From assembly GCF_036226885.1 (NCBI RefSeq), contig NZ_CP109027.1, forward strand, positions 4,774,001 through 4,838,000: DNA of 64,000 nt. Direction: 5' to 3'. The position numbers and the translations under genes are program-made. The DNA comes from Streptomyces sp. NBC_00663. GTDB lineage: Bacteria > Actinomycetota > Actinomycetes > Streptomycetales > Streptomycetaceae. Numbering within the stretch: position 1 is the first letter of the stretch; every line of letters starts with the position of its first letter. Positions 37,129 to 44,185 of the stretch are shown here, one piece after another. Below the pieces are notes generated by a model, which was given only the letters and a program-made list of their open reading frames with translations, searched no databases and was not told the origin of the DNA.

Positions 37129-38225
37129 GCGAGCGACGGAGGGGTTTGGGCCGTGGGCTCGGCGCACTGATCCCTGCTGCCCCGACGGAGAAGACGCCGA
37201 CTCCGGCCGCGATGGGAGGCGCTGGTTCGGCGTCCCCGTCGGCCGTGCCGGTGCTGACGAGCGACCGTGGGGTGGCCGCGGCGAAGGTGGCCACACTGCC
37301 GCCTGTTTCACATGAAACGGAGGAGCCGTCGCTGAACGGTGCCATGGAGACGTTCCCGTCTCCGGTCGGTGCCCACTTCGCCGAGCTTCCCCTCGACTCC
37401 ATCACGCCGAACCCGCGCCAGCCGCGTGAGGTCTTCGACGAGGACGCCCTGCAAGAACTGGTCACCTCCATCAAGGAGGTCGGCCTCCTCCAGCCGGTCG
37501 TCGTACGACAGGTGGGCCCCGCGCGCTACGAGCTCATCATGGGCGAGCGGCGCTGGCGGGCCAGCCGCGAGGCCGGCCTGGACGCGATCCCTGCGATCGT
37601 CCGGGCCACGGACGACGACAAGCTTCTGCTGGACGCCCTCCTGGAGAACCTGCACCGGGCACAGCTGAATCCGCTGGAAGAGGCCGCCGCCTACGACCAG
37701 TTGCTGAAGGACTTCAACTGCACCCACGACCAGCTGGCGGACCGCATCGGCCGGTCCCGCCCGCAGGTCTCCAACACCCTGCGTCTGCTGAAGCTCTCTC
37801 CGGCCGTTCAGCGCCGGGTGGCCGCCGGGGTCCTCTCCGCGGGGCACGCGCGGGCGCTGCTCTCGGTCGAGGACTCCGAGGAGCAGGACCGCCTCGCCCA
37901 CCGGATCGTGGCCGAGGGACTCTCGGTGCGTGCCGTCGAGGAGATCGTGACCCTGATGGGCTCGCGTCCGCAGACGGCTCAGCGCGCCAAGGGCCCGCGA
38001 GCCGGCACTCGGGTCTCCCCGGCGCTGAGCGATCTGGCAGGGCGTCTCTCGGACCGCTTCGAGACGCGTGTGAAGGTCGACCTGGGCCAGAAGAAGGGCA
38101 AGATCACGGTCGAGTTCGCCTCGATGGAGGACCTTGAGCGGATCCTCGGCTCGCTCGCCCCGGGCGAGGGACCGGTCCTTCAGAAGAGCCTTCTGGACGG
38201 GGACTCCGAGGACACGGAGGACTGA
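37125..38225 (+). CDS. parB: Chromosome partitioning protein ParB
   Basis: 366 residues; binds parS and spreads around the origin. After the start motif MSERRRGLGRGLGALIP comes a variable linker (20-85). The CTP-binding/ParB N-terminal domain follows (ITPNPRQPREVFDEDALQEL, ELIMGERRWRASREAGL, ENLHRAQLNPLEEAAAY). The HTH is DQLADRIGRSRPQVSNTLRL, and a C-terminal dimerisation domain ends the protein. The GTG start overlaps the parA stop. A parS-like sequence with one mismatch lies in its linker. A strong terminator follows. Confidence 0.97.
   Translation: MSERRRGLGRGLGALIPAAPTEKTPTPAAMGGAGSASPSAVPVLTSDRGVAAAKVATLPPVSHETEEPSLNGAMETFPSPVGAHFAELPLDSITPNPRQPREVFDEDALQELVTSIKEVGLLQPVVVRQVGPARYELIMGERRWRASREAGLDAIPAIVRATDDDKLLLDALLENLHRAQLNPLEEAAAYDQLLKDFNCTHDQLADRIGRSRPQVSNTLRLLKLSPAVQRRVAAGVLSAGHARALLSVEDSEEQDRLAHRIVAEGLSVRAVEEIVTLMGSRPQTAQRAKGPRAGTRVSPALSDLAGRLSDRFETRVKVDLGQKKGKITVEFASMEDLERILGSLAPGEGPVLQKSLLDGDSEDTED
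37305..37318. other. parS-like site in parB (one mismatch)
   Basis: GTTTCACATGAAAC differs from parS at one central base. It is translated as V-S-H-E-T in the ParB linker. Binding by ParB may be weaker. Confidence 0.7.
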
Positions 38226-38240
38226 TCGTCCCGCTTGCAC

Positions 38241-38290
38241 AGCGGGCTGTGTCCGGTCTCCTCCGGACACAGCCCGCTCTTTGCTTTCAT
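38241..38290 (+). terminator. parAB terminator
   Basis: A perfect 16-bp stem (38241-38256 with 38263-38278) with loop TCTCCT is followed by the T-rich CTTTGCTTTC, 15 bp after the parB stop. Confidence 0.85.
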
Positions 38291-38376
38291 GCGGTGTCGA
38301 TGGCATCACATCGTGGATACGATGCGTTCGGTACGGCGCATCCACCCGGCAGCACCTCTCAGGGGAGGAAGGTGTC

Positions 38377-38634
38377 ATGCGAACGGTGAGCCGCAGCGGA
38401 CTGGTGAGCGCGGGTCTGGGACTGGGCGCGGTCGGCGGCTTCGTCGGCAGTCTGCTCCGCGAACGGAGCGCACTGACAGCCGCCCGCGATGCCGCGGGCG
38501 AGGGAAGCGAGGAACAGCCTTCATGGGGCGACGGCTCGTACCGCTCACGCTGGACAACCTTCAGGACATTCCCCAGCGCTGTCGCTCGTGTGTCTTCTGG
38601 GAGTTGGACCCCGTCAGCGGTGAGGCCGCGGTAA
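38377..38634 (+). CDS. Possible small membrane protein overlapping the GNAT gene
   Basis: 85 residues from ATG 38377, which has an excellent GGGGAGGAAG site 5 nt upstream. The first half looks real (MRTVSRSGLVSAGLGLGAVG, GFVGSLLRERSALTAARDAA) with one short hydrophobic helix. The second half overlaps the GNAT coding region by 112 bp in another frame and looks like a shadow. Either a short overlapping gene, or an upstream exon-like remnant of a frameshifted longer gene. Not recognised. Confidence 0.42.
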   Translation: MRTVSRSGLVSAGLGLGAVGGFVGSLLRERSALTAARDAAGEGSEEQPSWGDGSYRSRWTTFRTFPSAVARVSSGSWTPSAVRPR

Positions 38635-39140
38635 GAGCGGGCACGGCCGCCCTGGAGAAGGAGTCCTGGATCTCCGCGGTCCTGCTGGACTGGGGCTCGT
38701 GTGGCCGGGTCGTCTATGTCGACGAGGTACCGGTGGGCTATGTGCTCTACGCCCCTCCGGCTTACGTCCCCCGCTCGACGGCGTTTCCCACGAGCCCTGT
38801 CTCACCGGACGCGGTGCAGTTGATGACGGCGTTCATCATGCCCGGGTACCAGGGGCAGGGGCTGGGCCGGGTGATGGTGCAGACGGTGGCCAAGGATCTG
38901 CTGCGTCGGGGCTTCAAGGCCATCGAGGCCTTCGGGGACGCCCGTTGGAAGGAACCGGCCTGTGTGCTGCCCGCCGACCATCTCCTGGCGGTGGGTTTCA
39001 AGACGGTCCGTCCTCATCCCCTGCATCCGCGTCTGCGGCTGGAGTTGCGCACCACGCTCTCCTGGAAGGAAGACGTGGAGATGGCGTTGGACCGGCTTCT
39101 GGGCGCGGTACAGAAGGAACCTGCCCTGCGCCCCCTCTAA
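38523..39140 (+). CDS. GNAT family N-acetyltransferase
   Basis: 205 residues. The acetyl-CoA site of the GNAT fold is visible as QLMTAFIMPGYQGQGLGRVM with Q-G-Q-G-L-G in the pyrophosphate-binding loop. The N-terminus has CRSCVFWELDP, and the C-terminal half RRGFKAIEAFGDARW. The ATG at 38523 has GAGGA about 10 nt upstream. The gene lies alone between parB and convergent trxA and is conserved at this spot in Streptomyces; its substrate is unknown. A bidirectional hairpin follows. Confidence 0.85.
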   Translation: MGRRLVPLTLDNLQDIPQRCRSCVFWELDPVSGEAAVRAGTAALEKESWISAVLLDWGSCGRVVYVDEVPVGYVLYAPPAYVPRSTAFPTSPVSPDAVQLMTAFIMPGYQGQGLGRVMVQTVAKDLLRRGFKAIEAFGDARWKEPACVLPADHLLAVGFKTVRPHPLHPRLRLELRTTLSWKEDVEMALDRLLGAVQKEPALRPL

Positions 39141-39144
39141 CGAC

Positions 39145-39174
39145 AATGGGCCAGCCCTTCCGGGCTGGCCCATT
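39145..39174. terminator. Bidirectional hairpin between the GNAT gene and trxA
   Basis: A perfect 13-bp stem AATGGGCCAGCCC (39145-39157) with GGGCTGGCCCATT (39162-39174) and TTCC loop, between convergent genes; parS begins 3 bp later. Confidence 0.85.
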
Positions 39175-39177
39175 CGT

Positions 39178-39191
39178 GTTTCACGTGAAAC
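39178..39191. other. parS: parS site downstream of trxA
   Basis: Perfect GTTTCACGTGAAAC, ending next to the trxA stop codon and beside the bidirectional terminator. Confidence 0.95.
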
Positions 39192-39192
39192 A

Positions 39193-39525
39193 TCACTCGG
39201 CGATGAAGTCCTCGAGGTCGCGCACGATCGCGGCCTTCGGCTTGGCGCCGACGATGGTCTTGGCGACCTCGCCACCGTGGTAGACGTTCAGGGTCGGGAT
39301 GGACATGACGCCGTACTTGGCGGCGGTACCCGGGTTCTCGTCGATGTTGAGCTTCACGATCTCGATCTTGTCGCCGTACTCGGCGGCAATGGCTTCGAGG
39401 GACGGAGCGATCTGGCGGCACGGACCGCACCAGGCAGCCCAGAAGTCCACCAGGACGGGCTTGTCGCTCTTGAGGACGTCCTGCTCGAAGGAGTCGTCGG
39501 TCACGTTCTTCAGGGTGCCGGCCAC
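39193..39525 (-). CDS. trxA: Thioredoxin
   Basis: 110 residues, thioredoxin fold with the redox motif WAAWCGPCRQIAP and the cis-proline region VMSIPTLNVYHGG. GTG start with AAGGAG 7 nt upstream. It follows trxB by 50 bp and is expected to share the sigma-R promoter upstream of trxB. Reduced by TrxB using NADPH. Confidence 0.97.
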   Translation of the reverse strand: MAGTLKNVTDDSFEQDVLKSDKPVLVDFWAAWCGPCRQIAPSLEAIAAEYGDKIEIVKLNIDENPGTAAKYGVMSIPTLNVYHGGEVAKTIVGAKPKAAIVRDLEDFIAE

Positions 39526-39575
39526 GGCGGGCTCCTTAATTCTTGTGCGTGGGGTGGTGGGTGGGTGGAGAGGGG

Positions 39576-40544
39576 TCAGACAGAGGTCTTCTCGGGCTCG
39601 GCCTGCTCCTCGTCCGCGAGGGCGGCGAGGAAACGCTCGGCGTCGAGAGCGGAGGAACAGCCGGTGCCGGCCGCCGTGATCGCCTGGCGGTAGGTGTGGT
39701 CGACCACGTCACCCGCGGCGAAGACGCCGGTGATGTTCGTCCGCGTGGAGGGCGCGGCGACCTTCAGGTAGCCCTCCTCGTCGAGGTCGAGCTGGCCCTT
39801 GAAGAGCTCGGTGCGCGGGTCGTGGCCGATCGCGATGAACAGGCCGGTCACCGCCAGGTCGGAGAGCTCGCCGGTCTTGAGGTTGCGCAGCTTCAGCCCG
39901 GAGAGCTTCTGGTCACCCTGGACCTCGGCGACCTCGCTGTCCCACACGAACTTGATCTTCGGATCGGCGAAGGCGCGCTCCTGCATGGCCTTGGAGGCGC
40001 GCAGGGTGTCGCGACGGTGGACAATCGTTACGGACTTGGCGAAGCGCGAGAGGAAGGTGGCCTCCTCCATCGCGGTGTCACCGCCACCGATCACGGCGAT
40101 GTCCTGGTCCTTGAAGAAGAAGCCATCACACGTGGCGCACCACGAGACACCGCGGCCGGAGAGAGCGTCCTCGTTCGGCAGGCCGAGCTTGCGGTGCTGC
40201 GAGCCGGTGGTGACGATGACGGCCTTCGCCTTGTGGACCGTGCCCGCCGTGTCCGTGACGGTCTTGATCTCACCCGTGAGGTCGACGCTGACGATGTCGT
40301 CCGGGATGAGCTCGGCGCCGAATCGCTCGGCCTGGCCGCGCATGTTGTCCATGAGCTCGGGGCCCATGATGCCGTCCTGGAAGCCCGGGAAGTTCTCCAC
40401 CTCGGTGGTGTTCATCAGCGCACCACCCGCGGTGACGGCGCCCTCGAACACCAGCGGCTTCAGCGACGCGCGCGCGGTGTAGAGCGCTGCCGTGTAGCCG
40501 GCAGGCCCGGAGCCGATGATGATCACGTTTCGGACGTCGCTCAC
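39576..40544 (-). CDS. trxB: Thioredoxin reductase
   Basis: 322 residues, NADPH-dependent flavoenzyme. FAD motif IIIGSGPAGYTAALY, redox-active WCATCDGFF, NADPH motif AVIGGGDTAMEEA, second FAD motif GVFAAGDVVDHTYRQAITAA. First gene of the trxBA unit. A sigma-R type promoter lies 73-99 bp upstream, so disulfide stress should induce the pair. Confidence 0.97.
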   Translation of the reverse strand: MSDVRNVIIIGSGPAGYTAALYTARASLKPLVFEGAVTAGGALMNTTEVENFPGFQDGIMGPELMDNMRGQAERFGAELIPDDIVSVDLTGEIKTVTDTAGTVHKAKAVIVTTGSQHRKLGLPNEDALSGRGVSWCATCDGFFFKDQDIAVIGGGDTAMEEATFLSRFAKSVTIVHRRDTLRASKAMQERAFADPKIKFVWDSEVAEVQGDQKLSGLKLRNLKTGELSDLAVTGLFIAIGHDPRTELFKGQLDLDEEGYLKVAAPSTRTNITGVFAAGDVVDHTYRQAITAAGTGCSSALDAERFLAALADEEQAEPEKTSV

Positions 40545-40616
40545 GGCTTGTTTCCTCGTCTCTGGACTGCGTCAGTACGACCGGTGGGAGCCCCTCTCAG
40601 AACTCTCACCCCACCC

Positions 40617-40643
40617 AACGGATCCTACGGGGCGCGCATTCCC
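40617..40643 (-). promoter_or_regulatory. Sigma-R type promoter of trxBA
   Basis: On the minus strand GGGAAT (40638-40643), exactly 18 bp, then GTT (40617-40619), matching the sigma-R consensus GGGAAT-N18-GTT. A transcript would start about 65 nt before trxB. In S. coelicolor the trx operon is a known sigma-R target. Confidence 0.85.
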
Positions 40644-40707
40644 GGTGTGTCCGGGCACACGGAGAGGCGGCACCGTACGGGATACCACGCAGGAGGGAGA
40701 CGAAGCG

Positions 40708-41577
40708 TCAGTGCGCTGAACGCGCGTAGGAGTGCGTCATCAGAACCTTCGCGGAGGAGGACGGGTCCTTCTCGCAGCCGGCGTCGACCACGTAGGCGTC
40801 GACCCGGCTGCTGTCCTTCGCGTTGAGCATCAACACAAGGTAGGCCGCATCGCCGTCGTAGGTGCCCTTCTCCGCTGCCAGCGCTTCGTCGTCCCGACCG
40901 ATGCCTTGCAGAACGCAGGAGGGGACCTGGGGCACGGGCTGGTTCTTGATGTGGTTCTCGGGGACGGTGTTCGCACCCAGGCTGCGCGGTGCACGGGATC
41001 CCTCGCCGGAACCCTGCGCCAGCAGTTCGGAGACCTGGGTCTCCACCTTCTTGCCGGAGAAGGCGTCGGCCTGTGTGGTCGGGTCGGAGGGCTTGCCGTC
41101 GTTGAAGGACGACAGCAGCACCGAGCCGAGCCCGAGGGCGGCGACGGTGAAGACGGTTCCCAGGACGGCGATCTTGCGACGCCCGCCACGGGAACGGCCC
41201 TTGCGACCCGGGCCGGTGGTAGCGGCTCGGGCGTGGCCGGTAGGACGGTCCGCCGACACCGATGTTTCACGTGAAACATGCGCATCGGCGAGTGCGGGGG
41301 CTTCGACGGACTCAGGCGCTGTCGCGTTGAGGAGAGCCTCCGCGGCGAGAGCGGCGTCGATTCGGCCCGCGATCTCGTCCGGCATGCGCGGCGGGCCCGG
41401 CAGCGAGCCGAGCAGCCCCCTGATCTCCTCCAGAGAGGCGTGGACGTCCGCGCAGAGCTCACACGCGTCCAGATGCCGTCGTACATCCGCGCTGCGGGTG
41501 GGTGTGAGCAGACCTTCGGTGAGGTCGGAGATCTCCGCGACGTCCGGGTGCCCGGTCGTGTCTGTCGTGGATGTCAC
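40708..41577 (-). CDS. Anti-sigma factor for SigM, zinc-finger type membrane protein
   Basis: 289 residues. The N-terminal anti-sigma domain has the ZAS zinc motif RRHLDACELCADVH (His-x3-Cys-x2-Cys). A linker with parS (41264-41277, read as HVSRETS) leads to one membrane helix (IAVLGTVFTVAALGLGSVLL) and a C-terminal extracytoplasmic domain with two cysteines (VPSCVLQGIG, DAGCEKDPS). Its ATG overlaps the sigM stop (ATGA), so equimolar synthesis is likely. It should hold SigM inactive at the membrane until a signal is received. Confidence 0.88.
   Translation of the reverse strand: MTSTTDTTGHPDVAEISDLTEGLLTPTRSADVRRHLDACELCADVHASLEEIRGLLGSLPGPPRMPDEIAGRIDAALAAEALLNATAPESVEAPALADAHVSRETSVSADRPTGHARAATTGPGRKGRSRGGRRKIAVLGTVFTVAALGLGSVLLSSFNDGKPSDPTTQADAFSGKKVETQVSELLAQGSGEGSRAPRSLGANTVPENHIKNQPVPQVPSCVLQGIGRDDEALAAEKGTYDGDAAYLVLMLNAKDSSRVDAYVVDAGCEKDPSSSAKVLMTHSYARSAH
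41264..41277. other. parS: parS site inside the anti-sigma gene
   Basis: Perfect GTTTCACGTGAAAC, extended symmetrically to ATGTTTCACGTGAAACAT, within codons for V-S-R-E-T of the linker. Confidence 0.95.
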
Positions 41578-42299
41578 GCTCGCCCACCTCCGCCCTTCAC
41601 AGCAGCTGAATCGCCTGGACCTGTCTCACGGGGACCTGGGTCAGGGGATCCCGCTGCCGGTGGGACGGATGTCCCGTGCACCCGGTTCCGTCCTCCGCCC
41701 GATTCTCTGCGGTCACCGGTGTTTTCCGGCCGCAGATGGGTGAGGAGGGGAAGGAGTCTGGCCCGGCCGCGGGCGCAGCGGCTCTTCACCGTGCCGGTCG
41801 GCACGTCGAGCATGCGGGCGGCTTCGGCGACCGGATATCCCTGCATGTCCACCAGGACGAGAGCGGCCCGCTGATCGGGCGGCAGCGTACCGAGAGCCTC
41901 CAGGAGCTGGCGGTGCAGATCATTGCGCTCCGCCGGTGCCGAAGCCTCCTCGTGGGGCTCCAGGAGCTGCTCCAGGCGCTCGGTGTCGTCGACCGGGGAG
42001 GTCTTGCGGGAGGCCGCCTTGCGGGCCCGGTCGAGGCAGGCGTTCACCGTGATGCGGTGCAGCCAGGTCGTGACCGCCGACTGGCCGCGGAAGGTGTGGG
42101 CGGCGCGGTAGGCGGAGACCAGGGCGTCCTGGACGGCGTCAGCGGCCTCCTCGCGGTCCCCGAGGGTGCGCAGGGCCACGGCCCAGAGCCGGTCGCGATG
42201 ACGCCGCACGAGCTCGCCGAACGCGTCGGGATCGCCGTCCACATGACGGGCGAGGAGGTCCTGATCGCTTGCGTCGCCGTATGCGGTGCCATCTGCCAT
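41574..42299 (-). CDS. sigM: ECF sigma factor SigM
   Basis: 241 residues. Region 2: LLARHVDGDPDAFGELVRRH, DAVQDALVSAYRAAHTFRGQ, SAVTTWLHRITVNACLDRAR. Region 4: LGTLPPDQRAALVLVDMQGY, AEAARMLDVPTGTVKSRCAR. A 45-residue tail follows. ATG 42299 has GGGAGGGGG 6 nt upstream; the frame from 42419 adds 40 residues that overlap the pseudokinase gene. It lies 29 bp after the pseudokinase stop, so it is probably read through from the murJ cluster, and the anti-sigma gene follows with overlap. Confidence 0.93.
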   Translation of the reverse strand: MADGTAYGDASDQDLLARHVDGDPDAFGELVRRHRDRLWAVALRTLGDREEAADAVQDALVSAYRAAHTFRGQSAVTTWLHRITVNACLDRARKAASRKTSPVDDTERLEQLLEPHEEASAPAERNDLHRQLLEALGTLPPDQRAALVLVDMQGYPVAEAARMLDVPTGTVKSRCARGRARLLPLLTHLRPENTGDRRESGGGRNRVHGTSVPPAAGSPDPGPRETGPGDSAAVKGGGGRA

Positions 42300-42328
42300 C
42301 GGACCCCCTCCCCTGGGATGTGGTGCGC

Positions 42329-44047
42329 TCAGCCCTTGAACGTCACGTCGGTGATCGCCTGCTTGTAACCGGCGCCGCTGTATCCATCCGTCTGTGCGTA
42401 CGGCACAGCCGTGATCCACAACAGCACGTACTGCGTCTTGGCCGACTTCGACGCCTTCAACGTAAGAGAGTTGCCGCTCGTGGTGGCGGTTCCGATCTCC
42501 GTCATTCCGTCGACGCCGGACGAGGGGGACAGCGAGTCGGTGGCGTAGAGCTTCACGGTCGTGTTGTTGCCGGCGTACCGGAGCCCTATCGAGGCGGCCG
42601 AGATCTTCTGAGGCGAGCCGAGGTCGTACACGATGCCCACACCCGGCTTGTACGGGGCGAGCGTCGGGCCGGCGTTGTAGCGCTTGGTCCGCCAGTAGGT
42701 GGAGCTGTCGCCGTCATACGTCAGCTTCACGTCCTCCGGAGCCTGTGCGTCGCCGCTGGCGACGTACTCCTGGGAGCCCGCGATGCTGAGCGTCTTGGCC
42801 GGCTTGGTCTTGTCGCCGCTCTTGTCGTTGTCGTCCGTCGTCTGTGTCTGGTTGGTGTCGTCGGACTTGTTGTGCTGCTCCATGAGGGCGTCCGCCAACT
42901 GCCAGCTGCCCAGGCCCAGAGCGGCGATGAGGAGCGCCGACACGGCCCACTTGAGGGCCTTGCCGGTGCGGCTCTGCAACGGAGGCGGAGGAGACGGCAG
43001 CGGTTGGGTGACGCCGGGATGCGGCGCCGGACGGCCGTACGTGCCCTGCTGGTACGTCGTGCGCTGGTACTCGGGCGGCGCGGTGAACGCCGGCTCCGGC
43101 GGGCGGATGCGGGGCATCTCGCCGATCGCCTTCACCAACTCCTCCGGCGTGGTGCACGGCGACTCGTGGCGGGAAGCGGTCGCGCCGTCGTTGACGAGCG
43201 CGCGCATCGACAGCTCGGACAGCCCGCGGTGAACGCCGGCCCGCACCTGGTCGGGCGGGATCAGCCCGATGTCCTTGGGCAGCCCGGACAGGCCGTAAGC
43301 GTCGTTCTCGTACGGCCAACGCTGGGTCAGGCCCGCGTACAGCAGCGCGCCGATCGCCTCGGTGTCCGTGCGCTGCGGGGTCTCGGACGTGATGCCACGC
43401 AGCGCGGCATTCACGGCGAGGCCGCGGATGCGCCACTGTCCGCTGGAGGTCCGCAGGACCGCGTTCGGGTTCAGGCGCAGATGCGCGAGGCCCTCGCGGT
43501 GGGCGGCGGCCATGGCGGAGGCGACCTGACTGACCATCTGGTACGCGTCGTGCGGCTCCAGCGGCCCGGGGGCCAGGAGCGCGGTCAACTCGGTGGCGTC
43601 GGGCAGCCATTCGTGGACGACGTAGACGAGGTCGTTCTCCTCGACGGCGTCCAGGACCTGGACGAAGCGCGGGTCACCGAGCAGCGCGGAGGAACGGGCC
43701 GCTGCCAGGACGGAGCGGGCCCGTGAGTGGTCCGCCGGCAGGATGTGGACACCTACGGCGCGACGGAGCTTCTCGTCGACCGCTCGCCAACTGCTGAAGC
43801 CGTCCAGCCGGGTGACACATTCCTCGAGCCGGTAGCGTCTGGCGAGCTTGTGGCCGCTGTGCAGCTCGGGCGGTGAGGCCTTCCCGGGACCCTCGGTCCC
43901 GCCACTCCCCTGTGCCTCTTCGTTGTCCGTGTCCCGCTCCCGGTTTGTGGCCACCCCGTCGGCCGTGGACTGGTCCGCCTGTGCGGTCAGCGGCTCGTCG
44001 CCGCTGTTGTCTGCCACGTCGACGGCAGCCGTACTCCGTTCCGCCAC
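42329..44047 (-). CDS. Membrane pseudokinase with extracellular discoidin-like domain (MviN C-terminal half equivalent)
   Basis: 572 residues. A kinase-like domain (about 65-330) lacks catalytic residues: the HRD loop reads AHLRLNPNAVL and the DFG position reads IRGLAVN. A Pro-rich linker, one membrane helix (AVSALLIAALGLGSWQLADA) and an external domain follow (KLTYDGDSSTYWRTKRYNAG, VGIVYDLGSPQKISAASIGL) of F5/8-type (discoidin) appearance, probably carbohydrate-binding. In Mycobacterium the same modules are fused to MurJ in one protein (Rv3910), whose pseudokinase recruits an FHA protein. GTG 44047 has AGGA 6 nt upstream. Confidence 0.87.
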   Translation of the reverse strand: MAERSTAAVDVADNSGDEPLTAQADQSTADGVATNRERDTDNEEAQGSGGTEGPGKASPPELHSGHKLARRYRLEECVTRLDGFSSWRAVDEKLRRAVGVHILPADHSRARSVLAAARSSALLGDPRFVQVLDAVEENDLVYVVHEWLPDATELTALLAPGPLEPHDAYQMVSQVASAMAAAHREGLAHLRLNPNAVLRTSSGQWRIRGLAVNAALRGITSETPQRTDTEAIGALLYAGLTQRWPYENDAYGLSGLPKDIGLIPPDQVRAGVHRGLSELSMRALVNDGATASRHESPCTTPEELVKAIGEMPRIRPPEPAFTAPPEYQRTTYQQGTYGRPAPHPGVTQPLPSPPPPLQSRTGKALKWAVSALLIAALGLGSWQLADALMEQHNKSDDTNQTQTTDDNDKSGDKTKPAKTLSIAGSQEYVASGDAQAPEDVKLTYDGDSSTYWRTKRYNAGPTLAPYKPGVGIVYDLGSPQKISAASIGLRYAGNNTTVKLYATDSLSPSSGVDGMTEIGTATTSGNSLTLKASKSAKTQYVLLWITAVPYAQTDGYSGAGYKQAITDVTFKG

Positions 44048-44185
44048 CGTCGTTCCTGCCTCCCCATTCCTTGCGCGCCGACCGACATCCGTGCGCGCCG
44101 TCCGACGCCGAAACCAATTGTGCCCACAGTCCGCCGCTATGCACGACACACAGTGGCGGACGATGGTTGTGCGCGTACCCCCTTA

